Positions 18,109 through 26,395 of a stretch of DNA of 64,000 nucleotides are shown here, piece by piece. Position 1 is the stretch's first letter. Every line of letters starts with the position of its first letter. Below the pieces are notes generated by a model, which saw only the letters and a program-made list of their open reading frames with translations, had not been told where the DNA came from and did no database searches. A program made the position numbers and the translations under genes. Source of the stretch: Bradyrhizobium sp. Leo170 (GTDB taxonomy: Bacteria > Pseudomonadota > Alphaproteobacteria > Rhizobiales > Xanthobacteraceae). Location: NCBI RefSeq assembly GCF_004296405.1, contig NZ_PSRR01000002.1, positions 1 through 64,000 of the forward strand, written 5' to 3'.

Positions 18109-18468
18109 TCAGGCCTTGCGTGCCTGGCTAACGGGAAAGGCCTCGGCCGAAGCTTCTTCAAGCCGCATCTTCTCCAGCAGGAGATCCGTGACGATCTTCC
18201 GCAGCCGCTGGTTCTCCAGCGTGAGTTCCTCCAGCACACGGCGCATTTCATCAATCGTTGGCGAGTTGGTTGGCACCTTCCCTTCACCCACAGGATCGGA
18301 CGGAACGACCGCATCAGTCCTGCGCAGAGGCAGTTTCCGCCAACGATGAAGCGTCATCACGCTTACCCCGAGCGCCTTGCAAATCTCCACTTGGGAATTG
18401 CCCGCTCGAGCAAGGTCGTCTGCTCGAACGAGCTTCAACAATATCTCCTCGTGAGAGTGCTTCTTCAT
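18109..18468 (-). CDS. Lone IS3-type transposase OrfA-like helix-turn-helix protein
   Basis: A 119-residue protein. HSHEEILLKLVRADDLARAG, given here as its opening, is followed by VEICKALGVSVMTLHRWR (helix-turn-helix) and a leucine-zipper-like ELTLENQRLRKIVTDLLLEK. This matches OrfA of IS3-family elements, where it binds the terminal repeats. No OrfB with a DDE catalytic domain and no flanking inverted repeats were seen, so it is either a remnant or an adapted regulator. The start has GGCGGG just upstream. It ends SAEAFPVSQARKA, unlike the usual OrfA end that slips into OrfB. Transposition is not expected from this gene alone. Confidence 0.65.
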   Translation of the reverse strand: MKKHSHEEILLKLVRADDLARAGNSQVEICKALGVSVMTLHRWRKLPLRRTDAVVPSDPVGEGKVPTNSPTIDEMRRVLEELTLENQRLRKIVTDLLLEKMRLEEASAEAFPVSQARKA

Positions 18469-19752
18469 CTTCCCGCCTAAACGCGCTCGGGCCGGCAGGT
18501 AGCGGCCGGATCCGCCACCCGACATAGCCGAAGACTCGGCCCGAGCAGCATCACAATTATCATAAATACCCGCAGTCAGAAACGAGAGGCGAAACACCGA
18601 AGGCGTCGCTAACGCCCTTGCTCGAGGTAGAATGTTAGTCATTATCCGCGCAAGCTAGCCGTTCGTGTTAGATGCGGTGCAACCTGATTTTCATAGCGGT
18701 AACCGCGTATCAATTTGACCTCGTTCGCCGGTCGTGTCGCGTTAAACCAACCTTCCGCTACCACGATCATCGCGATCCGAGTCCCGCTTCCTTGGATCAT
18801 TGTTGGACATCATCGGCGCTCCACGGCGGAGCGCCGCAACAACGTTGTTTCGATCGCATCGCCACTTAACAGTCGAACCGCTCATATCCGATTGCACTGC
18901 GAGGTCAATTGAGCGAAGCGCAGATTCAGGCGGTTTCTTCCGAAGGCACCAAACAAATGGTTTCCTCCGAAGGGTCTCGAAGATCAGGATACCGCTGCAC
19001 CAGGCCCAGAACTATCTCGGCCCATGACCCGGCACTGGAATTTTCGGCTCACTTAATTCGAGAAGTATGAGCTGTTTTAACTATACGATAGCCTAGTCAG
19101 CGTGGAACCGCGGGTCAACCTCGAATGGATTTCCATCTGAAAATAAAACATCACTGCGAGCATCGCCTTCTCGCATTTTACCTCTGGCATTCCCCTATCA
19201 TGGGTCTGAACACTGCTATGTGATGGCCCCGTTAACAAAGCTCCACAGCCTTCTTTGATCTCTCTACCCGAGCGAGACGCTCGCCCGCCGACGCTCACGC
19301 ACGCTTGACCCGGCCATCTCCTTCGATCCTAGGATCGACTCCCGGTGCACAGGCCGAGCCAGGCGGCGCTCTAACTGTCCGATTGCGCCCTTGCATCCGC
19401 TACCACCGGAACGGACACACGATCGCTCCGCCGTTCGAGCTGCTGCGCGGCCTGCAGCAGGTCGAGCGGTGGTGCGCGCTATGTCAAACATTGACGCGCT
19501 CAACCGTCACCGTGCGGTAAGCATCGTCACAAAGCATGCTGACCGCTTGCCTGCGGCACAACTTCGATTGCAGGCCCGCACCGGCGGCCTCCCACACACC
19601 CAATTGTTTCCTTTTAAATCGCTTGCGATTTAAATATATTTAATTTACTTGATGCCAGCGGCCACCTCTGCGGGCGTGCGCGGCCATGAAATTTAAGGAG
19701 GTTCCGACCAGGGAGATAGTGCAGCGCAGCTAAAGCACCGCAGGAGAGGACA
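18469..19752. other. About 1.3 kb without a recognisable gene
   Basis: Short open frames occur on both strands, but none has a recognisable domain, a good ribosome-binding site or codon use like its neighbours. It holds a hairpin near 18815-18835 (GGCGCTCC with GGAGCGCC) and, at the right end, the AT-rich tract at 19612-19648. It may be decayed mobile DNA beside the lone transposase gene. Confidence 0.5.
19612..19648. promoter_or_regulatory. AT-rich tract with inverted repeat
   Basis: A sharply AT-rich stretch in GC-rich surroundings. It contains an inverted repeat TTTAAATCGC, two bases, GCGATTTAAA, followed by TATATTTAATTTA. It resembles the AT-rich tracts that precede other genes of the island and lies about 100 bases upstream of the small frame at 19753. 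Positions are good to about one base. Confidence 0.5.
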
Positions 19753-19965
19753 GTGTCCCAGCGCAGCATCTGCAATCTGCCCAATGGCGTTACGACCAAG
19801 GTTTCGGCCTGGAAAGAGATGATGCCGCCAAGTTCGATCGAACCTTCGAAGCCCCTGCGTGATGGTTCGACGACCGAAATCGCCGGCGAAGGAGAGGCCA
19901 AGACGTTCCACGTCTCTTCAGGCGTGGATCCCGGCCCGTCCAGCTTCGACTGGCCCCATGATTAG
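19753..19965 (+). CDS. Possible small protein with strong ribosome-binding site
   Basis: A 70-residue frame beginning with GTG. The start is preceded by AGGAG six bases upstream, one of the best ribosome-binding sites in this part of the window. The protein (MSQRSICNLPNGVTTKVSAW...) is polar, with no signal peptide or membrane helix, and matches no family I know. Its end overlaps the start of the next frame (ATG at 19958), which would suit translational coupling. Codon bias is not decisive. It may be real or chance. Confidence 0.35.
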   Translation: MSQRSICNLPNGVTTKVSAWKEMMPPSSIEPSKPLRDGSTTEIAGEGEAKTFHVSSGVDPGPSSFDWPHD

Positions 19966-20299
19966 AGCGGCGCAAACAACCGCACCCTCGCCTCACCGGA
20001 CGCGCGAGGCGGATGCATATATTGGATCTTTGCCGTGCGCGCCCGTCGATTTCAGCGCAACTGCGACACTGAGGAAATGGCCTTCAATCGGGAATGAGCG
20101 CGCAAAGAGAACCCGCTGGCCTGAACCATACGTTTTGTTTGAGGGCTCTTTGGACGCGTGTATCCGGGCATTCCTGGCCAAGCCTGCACACCAACGCCAT
20201 CTCTACGAGATACGTACTGAACCGCAAACGCGGCTTGTGACGGCCGTATTGCCCGCCGAACAGATCATCGAAATCGCTCGCCTCCGGGATTTCCTCTAA
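19958..20299 (+). CDS. Conserved small hypothetical protein
   Basis: A 113-residue protein. The C-terminal 60 residues look well conserved and folded: RWPEPYVLFEGSLDACIRAF, then HLYEIRT and a helix ending AEQIIEIARLRDFL. I recall similar short proteins in Bradyrhizobium, without an assigned function. The N-terminal 45 residues are low-complexity and basic, so the true start could be further in. The ATG overlaps the stop of the preceding small frame. There is no signal peptide or membrane helix. The VanZ-like gene follows 15 bases later and may be co-transcribed. Confidence 0.6.
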   Translation: MIRAAQTTAPSPHRTREADAYIGSLPCAPVDFSATATLRKWPSIGNERAKRTRWPEPYVLFEGSLDACIRAFLAKPAHQRHLYEIRTEPQTRLVTAVLPAEQIIEIARLRDFL

Positions 20300-20314
20300 G
20301 AACCAGTGCCCCCC

Positions 20315-20671
20315 ATGCCTCAGAAACTCGTCGCGGTCGTCGCTTGGGCACTCCTGTGCTTTCTTGCCTATGCCTCGGTGTCGCCAATCGGCGCGAGGCC
20401 AACGCTCCCGGCCTCAACCAGCCTGGAACATATTGCCGCATTTGCGACCGTCGGCTTCCTCTTCCACTTGGCCTATCCGCGCCACGTCATGTTTGTGTGG
20501 TTCGTCGTCATTGGCAGCGCCGCACTCTTTGAACTCATGCAACTCGTGACCATAGATCGGCACGCGCGACTGGTGGACGCCTTTGAAAAGATGGCGGGCG
20601 GCAGCGTGGGCATGTTCTTGGGCCGCGCGGCGCTCTATTTCGAGCAAGCGCTACGCCGTCGGCAGATCTAA
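20315..20671 (+). CDS. VanZ-like small membrane protein
   Basis: A 118-residue protein with three hydrophobic helices (LVAVVAWALLCFLAYASV, HIAAFATVGFLFHLAY, MFVWFVVIGSAALFELMQ). The third is followed by the VanZ signature pattern FELMQLVTIDRHARLVDAFEKMAGG in spirit: E..Q....R....D....N/M..G. VanZ-like proteins are inner-membrane proteins common in exopolysaccharide loci, and their biochemical role is not settled. A GTG three codons upstream is an alternative start. It converges with the acetyltransferase gene, and the two stop codons overlap by four bases. Confidence 0.75.
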   Translation: MPQKLVAVVAWALLCFLAYASVSPIGARPTLPASTSLEHIAAFATVGFLFHLAYPRHVMFVWFVVIGSAALFELMQLVTIDRHARLVDAFEKMAGGSVGMFLGRAALYFEQALRRRQI

Positions 20672-21294
20672 TCAGCAGAGCCGGCAGAAGCACGCGAAGG
20701 CTTGGCGCCGTGATCACAGCCGACGCCCCCAGCCGGTGATTCCGCGGCTTCTCGCATTCGGGCCGGGCATCCGAATACTTTGGCGCCCGCCGGCACATCC
20801 CGATTGACGAAGGAGTTCGCGCCAATGATGGCTTTGTCGCCAAGGGTCACGCCCATCTGAACGATGGAATTCGGACCGATATAGACACCGTTTCCGATCC
20901 TGGTCGGAGCGTAGTCAACCGGCTTCTCGCCGAGCGAGATAGAGCGATTGACGGTATGATGTGTATAGATTTGAACGCCGGCGGATATCGAGCACCAATC
21001 GCCGATCTGCAAGCCTCCGCCCGAACCGTCCAGAATGCAGCCGGGTCCGATCCATGTATGCCGGCCGACCCGAACGTCTCCGAGCACGAGTACGTTGTCG
21101 TACATCGTGGTGCCCTCGCCGAAGCCGTACGCGGCCGCGTTATCCCCTCGCTCTGTGAGGAGATCGCCGATCGACACCCTTCGGGAGAACTGACGTTTCT
21201 TGCGCGCTGCGAGAATCTGCAGAAAACGCCTGACGAGCCCGAGCCATTCGTCGACGCGCTGTTCGGACATTCCGGAATTGAAGTCTGGCGACAT
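20668..21294 (-). CDS. Left-handed beta-helix (hexapeptide) acetyltransferase
   Basis: A 208-residue protein with hexapeptide repeats from about residue 65 to 180: VLVLGDVRVGRHTWIGPG, IGDWCSISAGVQIYTHH, RIGNGVYIGPNSIVQMGVTLGDKAIIGANSFVNRD. These form the left-handed beta-helix of WbbJ/NodL/MaeB-type O-acetyltransferases, and the histidines in YTHHTVN fit the catalytic position. It probably transfers acetyl from acetyl-CoA to a sugar hydroxyl. The C-terminal tail (SPAGGVGCDHGAKPSRAS) is an extra. It is divergent from the GT32-like gene, sharing an AT-rich region with it. Confidence 0.85.
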   Translation of the reverse strand: MSPDFNSGMSEQRVDEWLGLVRRFLQILAARKKRQFSRRVSIGDLLTERGDNAAAYGFGEGTTMYDNVLVLGDVRVGRHTWIGPGCILDGSGGGLQIGDWCSISAGVQIYTHHTVNRSISLGEKPVDYAPTRIGNGVYIGPNSIVQMGVTLGDKAIIGANSFVNRDVPAGAKVFGCPARMREAAESPAGGVGCDHGAKPSRASAGSAD

Positions 21295-21513
21295 CCAAAG
21301 CCCTCTTGTTCAGCCGAATCCTGGGCGGGCTTCATTGTATCACCATCATGCGTCGAACGAGGACGCAACGGGAACCGCCACGCGAGGCCTGCTGCTCATC
21401 TCGCGTTCTCCGTCACCCGCAGCCGCCGGAGGCCGCAAGTATACGGTGCGCCCCCATGACGCCAGCGGGATTTAATAAACCACTTTAAACCATCATCTAA
21501 TATTTCCAACCTT

Positions 21514-21535
21514 CAAATTAAATAGAATATATTAA
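21514..21535. promoter_or_regulatory. AT-rich tract with CAAATTAAA motif
   Basis: CAAATTAAA followed by TAGAATATATTAA, in the gap between the acetyltransferase (-) and GT32-like (+) genes. The 9-base motif recurs at about 40526, 43166, 47924, 58734 and 59056, all between genes. A binding site for a common regulator is inferred. The rest of the 600-base gap (21295-21905) shows no gene. Confidence 0.5.
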
Positions 21536-21905
21536 CGGTCGTAGATCAACCTTTTAATTGACTAAAGCCTCACGATAGCAGACGATAATGGCCGTAGCAC
21601 GCCTGCAAGCGCATTTTATAAATGTCCATAGATACAACACGTTACTGAAGTCGATACTCTCCAAAGCTCAGGCTAAGATCACAAGGTTGGCCGGATCGGA
21701 TGGTCATCGGCTCGCGGCACGATACTGACCTTGCGCAGGCCCCCGGTCCCGCCGACCCCCTCGCGGTTGCCTCCACGACCTTGGCGCCTCGCTGCGCCCG
21801 CCGTCGTATCCGCCTAGGCAGGAGAGTTCTACAAAGGCGACGTTTTGCACCGTCATACCACCGCACACCAAATCGCCCTTCGAAGTACGACGTATGGAGA
21901 TCAGC

Positions 21906-22772
21906 ATGAATGCTCCAATCGAAATTCCGACCTTTGATATGGGATCTCAAATTCCCCGGATTATCCATCAAACATGCCCCTCGAAAAATCGGCTATCTGA
22001 CGTCTTGGCAGACAATATCCAAGCCATCAAAGCCATGAACCCGGGTTGGGAATATCGACTGTACGACGATCGAGCGGTCGATACTTTTATCGTCAACTCT
22101 TATGGCGCAGAAATTAGTAATCTGTTCCGTAGGATCAATCCGCAGTACGGAGCAGCGCGAGCGGACCTTTTCCGCTATCTCCTCATGTACAAGCATGGAG
22201 GCGTCTATCTTGATATCAAAAGCACAACTCTCAAGCCCCTCGACAGCGTTATTCGACCGGACGACAAGTTCATTCTAGCGCATTGGCGTAATGAGCCTGG
22301 TGAGCCGTTCGCTGGTTGGGGCATGCAAAAAGAGTTTGGCTTTGACCGAAAACGGGAAGTGCAGCAGTGGCATATCATAACCGTGCCTGGCCATCCGTTT
22401 CTGAGGAGAGTGATTGAACAGGTCCTGAAAAACATTCAAAATTACCGATCGTGGGTACACGGCGTCGGAGGCAGGGGCGTCTGGAAAACAACAGGCCCTA
22501 TAGCCTATACATTGGCTATTGAACCCCTCATGAGCACGAACAGTTACCGCATGGTTGCAAATGAGACTGAGTTGTCATTGCAATACAACATATATAACGA
22601 AGCCGGTCACTATAATCTCTTCAGCACCACGTATTATGGGTTACGTTCAGACCCCGTAGTCTCAATGGAAGGTTGGTGTTCGATGCCTATGCACCATATC
22701 TACGTTCAGGCGCGTAAGGTGTACCGCCACTTTGTCTTAGAGAACTTCCATAGAGAAATGAAAAACGGCTAG
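21906..22772 (+). CDS. Glycosyltransferase of the GT32/OCH1-like (Gly_transf_sug) family
   Basis: A 288-residue protein. IPRIIHQTCPS (about residues 16-26), NPGWEYRLYDD, and ARADLFRYLLMYKHGGVYLDIKS (given here as its consecutive motifs RADLFRYLL and HGGVYLDIKS) are the hallmarks of GT32 sugar transferases. In most relatives the metal motif after GGVY is DxD; here it reads DIK, so the second acidic residue is missing, as in a minority of bacterial members. The ATG at 21906 has GGAG seven bases upstream; the ATG four codons earlier lacks one. Codon use is less GC-rich than in the neighbours, hinting at recent transfer. Confidence 0.8.
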   Translation: MNAPIEIPTFDMGSQIPRIIHQTCPSKNRLSDVLADNIQAIKAMNPGWEYRLYDDRAVDTFIVNSYGAEISNLFRRINPQYGAARADLFRYLLMYKHGGVYLDIKSTTLKPLDSVIRPDDKFILAHWRNEPGEPFAGWGMQKEFGFDRKREVQQWHIITVPGHPFLRRVIEQVLKNIQNYRSWVHGVGGRGVWKTTGPIAYTLAIEPLMSTNSYRMVANETELSLQYNIYNEAGHYNLFSTTYYGLRSDPVVSMEGWCSMPMHHIYVQARKVYRHFVLENFHREMKNG

Positions 22773-23097
22773 ACAATAGAGTCTGCAGAGTCTGCGCAAC
22801 CACGCAGCAATGTGAATCCCCAGATTCCCGGTGCTGGCTTCTTCGAGTATATTGCTCCGAACCGATCGGGTTGCACTGTATGGAACGCAGGAAGTGTATA
22901 GCAACTCGATTTGGTGAGCGGGCCTGCCACGGCCGCGACATAGCGTGAGCTAGCTCCTTGCATGGAATCCGCTCCCGGCGCGCCCATCCACCGCTCAGGA
23001 CGGCCCCATCAACGATTCAGACCAGAGCCTGACCATAAAAACCTCTGTCATCGCAAAAACGGTGGATAAAGTAAATAAATCGAGCTATTAAATCGCA
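22773..23097. other. Intergenic gap, nothing recognised apart from AT-rich end
   Basis: No gene or strong hairpin was seen. The last 35 bases before the exosortase-like start are AT-rich (TAAAGTAAATAAATCG and TATTAAATCG) and may hold the promoter of that gene. Confidence 0.4.
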
Positions 23098-23952
23098 ATG
23101 ACTACTTTAAATGAATTAATCTTGACCCGAAACCTATCGAAAGTGGTGAGCGATCAGTCGCGCGGCGAGTTCTTCGCGGGACTCTTTGCCCTTGGCTGCT
23201 TAAGTGGGCTCGCGGCACGCGTCATCCAATCGATAAACAAGCTTGGGTGGGTGGAGGCCTTCTTTGAAACCTTCGAGGTAAGCGTACTTGTTTGGGTATC
23301 GTGTGCCGCGGGGGTATATCTCGTTCTTCAAGATCGAACGATTGGGATTCGTTCTTTCGAACTCGCCATAGGCGCAGCATTTGCATTTCTGGTCATTCTG
23401 CCAATCGGCGCTTTGAGCTGGCTCGCAGTAACGGCGTTAGGCTTCTACGTCATCATCTTCACCGAAAATCCGTCATCTCGGCGTGGTGCTTTCATATTGG
23501 TGGCAACCACCGTGCCTGTGCTCTGGAGCCGGCTGTTGTTTCAGTTCTTTGCCGACTTCATATTGCGGATGGATGCCTCGCTTGTCGGCTGGTTATTGCA
23601 CACTCCCCGGACCGGAGACATCGTTGAGTTCGCCGACGGTTCGGGAGTTTTGGTCATCCTGCCAAGTTGTTCTTCGCTTGCAAACATGTCGCTTGCATTT
23701 CTCTGCTGGGTTACCGTGAGCCGATTGGTCGACCATAAGAGATCTACCCACGATGTGTTCTGGTGCTTACTGGCTTGCGCGTCGGTGATCGCGGTGAATG
23801 TTACGCGGATGAGTTTGATGGGCTTAAGCCAATGGCACTACGAAACATTCCATAGCGATTTGGGAGCTGCTGTTAGCAATATCCTCATGCTGGGCTTGAT
23901 CCTCGGTTGCTGCCTGCTAGGGGTGAGGCGTGATTTTTTCCAGCGTATTTAA
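23098..23952 (+). CDS. Exosortase/archaeosortase-family membrane protease
   Basis: A 284-residue multi-pass protein with about seven or eight hydrophobic helices. The family's three catalytic positions can be placed: Cys191 in GDIVEFADGSG..VILPSCSSLAN (the usual form is G.VIELPNG...ACSGL), Arg237 in VNVTRMSLMG and His252 in HSDLG. Exosortases cleave and re-anchor proteins bearing a C-terminal motif, membrane helix and basic cluster (PEP-CTERM-like) at the outer face of the inner membrane, and their genes usually lie beside exopolysaccharide genes, as here. No substrate with such a tail was found in the window. The 3' end overlaps the next gene by 23 bases. The subfamily cannot be named. Confidence 0.8.
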   Translation: MTTLNELILTRNLSKVVSDQSRGEFFAGLFALGCLSGLAARVIQSINKLGWVEAFFETFEVSVLVWVSCAAGVYLVLQDRTIGIRSFELAIGAAFAFLVILPIGALSWLAVTALGFYVIIFTENPSSRRGAFILVATTVPVLWSRLLFQFFADFILRMDASLVGWLLHTPRTGDIVEFADGSGVLVILPSCSSLANMSLAFLCWVTVSRLVDHKRSTHDVFWCLLACASVIAVNVTRMSLMGLSQWHYETFHSDLGAAVSNILMLGLILGCCLLGVRRDFFQRI

Positions 23953-24436
23953 GGGAGCGCTTGCCGCCGCGCTCGCGCTAGCCATCGCATGGAAGATCGT
24001 GCTCCCGCCTGACTATCAAGGTCATCTAAAGGAAGACCTTGTTGAATTTCTTGAACGCAAGCACTTCAATGTGGTCACGACCTACGAGACCGGAACGCTG
24101 GTCATCCGCGCCACTACAGCATCATGCGAAATGCACGTCGCAAAGCTGACCCCCGATGGATCGAACGCGAACCTCATTCGGCATCTTACCGCAGGAGCGC
24201 AACGCTCGTTCGTCGTCTTTCGCGGCGAGCTGTATACGCAGCAACCGGTATTCTGGACCGTGCTAGATTATCTCTGGTCCAGATTTCTTCGCGAACTTCG
24301 TCTGACCAGAACCGTTTCGCCTGTCATCAACGTGGCGGAGAACTCGTCTTGCAACGCCGAACGACTTCCGTGGGGTGAGCTTCAAAGTCCCACCACGAGA
24401 CTGGGTCGTGCGGATCCGTCGAAACACAATTCATGA
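23930..24436 (+). CDS. Unrecognised membrane-anchored partner of the exosortase-like protein
   Basis: A 168-residue protein with an N-terminal helix (VFKGALAAALALAIAWKIVL, about residues 6-25) and a soluble, probably periplasmic domain containing TLVIRATTASCEMHVAKLTPDG and two cysteines. The start is GTG with GGGGTGAGG just upstream, and it overlaps the exosortase-like gene by 23 bases, implying translational coupling. It does not resemble EpsI, the common partner of exosortase A, as far as I can tell. It could be an accessory subunit, or a substrate or regulator of the protease. No C-terminal sorting signal is present. Confidence 0.7.
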   Translation: MIFSSVFKGALAAALALAIAWKIVLPPDYQGHLKEDLVEFLERKHFNVVTTYETGTLVIRATTASCEMHVAKLTPDGSNANLIRHLTAGAQRSFVVFRGELYTQQPVFWTVLDYLWSRFLRELRLTRTVSPVINVAENSSCNAERLPWGELQSPTTRLGRADPSKHNS

Positions 24437-24482
24437 CTGTTTTTTGGAGATCCCTCAGGTCGGACGGATCGGCATCGCCCTT

Positions 24483-24773
24483 TTAGTCGTCGACCTCCCA
24501 AGGGAACAACTCAACGACTTCGCCGTGGTTGGCTCGGGCCAGCTTCGTAATGAGGAATGGAGCAAGCTTCTCCACTATGTTCTGCCGTTCAAGATTTATC
24601 TCACGACCGATCGCGTCAGAATACAATCGCAGCACGTGAACCGTCTCACGAGGTATCCTGCAAATGGCCTGACCGGATGGCACGGCTGCGGGAACCAAAA
24701 GGGCCCGTCCGTCCCACACAACCTCACCCCTCAACCAATCAATCATTGAGCCGGACAGCCTCAAAATCACCAT
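24483..24773 (-). CDS. DUF1488-like small protein
   Basis: A 96-residue protein. The pattern RGEVVWDGRALLVPA, CRIPRETVHVLRL, then a helix LERQNIVEKLAPFLITKLAR and a final GEVVELFPWE resembles DUF1488, a small soluble family common in rhizobia with no known function. The frame extends upstream through an AT-rich tract encoding a hydrophobic stretch (to 24878), but that segment looks like regulatory DNA rather than protein, so an internal ATG was chosen. There is no clear ribosome-binding site at either start. It converges on the exosortase partner gene. Confidence 0.5.
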   Translation of the reverse strand: MVILRLSGSMIDWLRGEVVWDGRALLVPAAVPSGQAICRIPRETVHVLRLYSDAIGREINLERQNIVEKLAPFLITKLARANHGEVVELFPWEVDD

Positions 24774-24780
24774 AGCCGCG

Positions 24781-24845
24781 GTTAAAACAATAAATATTTT
24801 AAATATATATTCAAGTTTAAATTGTAAAATTAATATACATAAAAT
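24781..24845. promoter_or_regulatory. AT-rich tract upstream of the DUF1488-like gene
   Basis: About 65 bases almost free of G and C (AATAAATATTTTAAATATAT, then TTTAAATTGTAAAATTAAT). It belongs to the set of AT-rich intergenic tracts of the island and probably holds the promoter of the minus-strand DUF1488-like gene. Confidence 0.45.
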
Positions 24846-24950
24846 CGCGTCGCCCTCCATGAAGTGACTACTTGGCATGGGCGTTGCGGAATTGATTCGG
24901 CTAGTTTCGAGCGACGCGCAATGAGCGCGATCTCAGGCCACATCATCGGC

Positions 24951-24975
24951 CCGCCGGACCAGCGCGGTCCGGCGG
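24951..24975. terminator. Strong hairpin after T1SS-2
   Basis: CCGCCGGACC, a five-base loop, GGTCCGGCGG: a perfect ten-base-pair stem. It lies about 95 bases past the end of the T1SS-2 adaptor gene (stop at 25070). No U-tract follows in the minus direction, so it may be a weak terminator or a 3'-end stabiliser. Confidence 0.5.
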
Positions 24976-25069
24976 ACAAAAAGCATCAGTATCGATGGCC
25001 GAGCCACCGCGAACGGGCGGGTCACCCGCGCTATGATCGATGACCCACCACGCCGCCAGTTCGCGAATC

Positions 25070-26395
25070 TCAGCGTTCCTTGAATGCGCGCCCGGCCTGA
25101 TCCCGCAACGGCTTGACCAGGTACGACAGCGCGGTTCGTGCCGGCGTCTTGATGAAGACATCGACCGGCATGCCCGGCACCACCTTGGCCGATCCGAGCC
25201 TTGCAAGCTCGTCCGCCTTGAGCAGGATGCGCGCCGTGTAATAGCTCCCGCCGGTCCGCTGGTCCTGCGTCAGGTCCGCCGACACCATACTAACCTCACC
25301 GTCGACTTCTGGCGTCGTCTTCTGATTGAACGCCGCAAATTGCATGGTCGCGGTCTGGCCAGCATACACCTGATCGATATCGCGCGGTGCGATCTTGACT
25401 TCGACCGCGAGGGCGTCCGCATCGGGCACGATGAGCATGATCTGCTCACCGGGCGCGATCACACCTCCTACGGTGTGAACCGAAAGCTGATGAACGCGGC
25501 CGGACTGCGGCGCGCGAATATCGATGCGGTTGAGCTGATCCACCGCCGCGGTCTTCCGCTCGGTGAGTTCAGAAAGCTTGGAGCGCGTTTCGATGAGATC
25601 CTTGCCAACCTCGGTTCGCAGGTCCTGATCGATCTGGATAATCTGAAGCTCGATTTCGGCGATCTTTCCCTTTGCCTGCGCCATCATGCCGCTCAACTGG
25701 CTACGCTCGCCTTCCAGCCGCGCGCTGTCGCGCTCGAGTGCGGTCAGGCGCGTGATCGGCACCAGGTTCTTTTGGAACAGCGTCCTGACGCCCTCGAGTT
25801 CCTGGCGGATATAGTCGACCTCCTTCTGCTTGGCCTCGGCCTGACCGGCATAACCTTTGATCTCATCCTGAAGCTGTGCCTTGCGTTCCTTGAGCTGCGC
25901 CTTTTGGCCGCTCCGGGACTGCCGGCGCAGATCGAACAAGGTGCGCTCCGCCGAGATCGCGCGCCCCGCCTCCAGTTTGCTGTCTCTCGCCCGTTCAAGC
26001 AGCGTCGGCGGAAATACGATCTGATCGGCGCCGTCGCGCTCCGTCTCAAGGCGCGCCTGGCGAGCGAGCAATTCGTCGAAACTCTTGGTGACGATCGTTG
26101 CATTCGCAAGCGTCTGGGTCTCGTCGAGGCGGATCAGAATATCTCCGGCTTTCACGCGGTCACCGTCGCGGACACGCAGTTCGCCGACAATGCCGCCGGT
26201 GGCGTGCTGGACCTTCTTCACGCTTGAATCCACCACGACGACGCCCTGGCCGATCACGGCGCCCGACAATTGCGACGTCGCAGCCCAGCCGCCAATACCG
26301 AAGGTGACGAAGCCGACCATGAACATGCCGACGATGATGTAGCGCTGGATGGAGTGCAGCGCCGGCGTTGCGACTTGGACTACTTGGCGATCCAT
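25070..26395 (-). CDS. HlyD/PrtE-family periplasmic adaptor, T1SS-2
   Basis: A 441-residue protein: a short cytoplasmic tail, one membrane helix (IIVGMFMVGFVTFGIGGWAA, about residues 19-38), the half-motif VRDGDRVKAGDILIRLDET (as its core GDRVKAGDILIRLDE), a long coiled-coil (about 100-290) and DIRAPQSGRVHQLSVHTVGGV with VIAPGEQIMLIVPD. It is the PrtE/AprE type of adaptor, bridging the ABC exporter and an outer-membrane channel not encoded here. It overlaps the ABC gene by 16 bases. With the ABC gene and the 919-residue cargo gene it makes a typical three-gene export set. Confidence 0.93.
   Translation of the reverse strand: MDRQVVQVATPALHSIQRYIIVGMFMVGFVTFGIGGWAATSQLSGAVIGQGVVVVDSSVKKVQHATGGIVGELRVRDGDRVKAGDILIRLDETQTLANATIVTKSFDELLARQARLETERDGADQIVFPPTLLERARDSKLEAGRAISAERTLFDLRRQSRSGQKAQLKERKAQLQDEIKGYAGQAEAKQKEVDYIRQELEGVRTLFQKNLVPITRLTALERDSARLEGERSQLSGMMAQAKGKIAEIELQIIQIDQDLRTEVGKDLIETRSKLSELTERKTAAVDQLNRIDIRAPQSGRVHQLSVHTVGGVIAPGEQIMLIVPDADALAVEVKIAPRDIDQVYAGQTATMQFAAFNQKTTPEVDGEVSMVSADLTQDQRTGGSYYTARILLKADELARLGSAKVVPGMPVDVFIKTPARTALSYLVKPLRDQAGRAFKER

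Noticed and set aside
25040-26227. A 395-codon plus-strand open frame opposite the T1SS-2 adaptor gene
   Set aside because: It is antisense to a clear HlyD-type coding sequence and has no recognisable motif.
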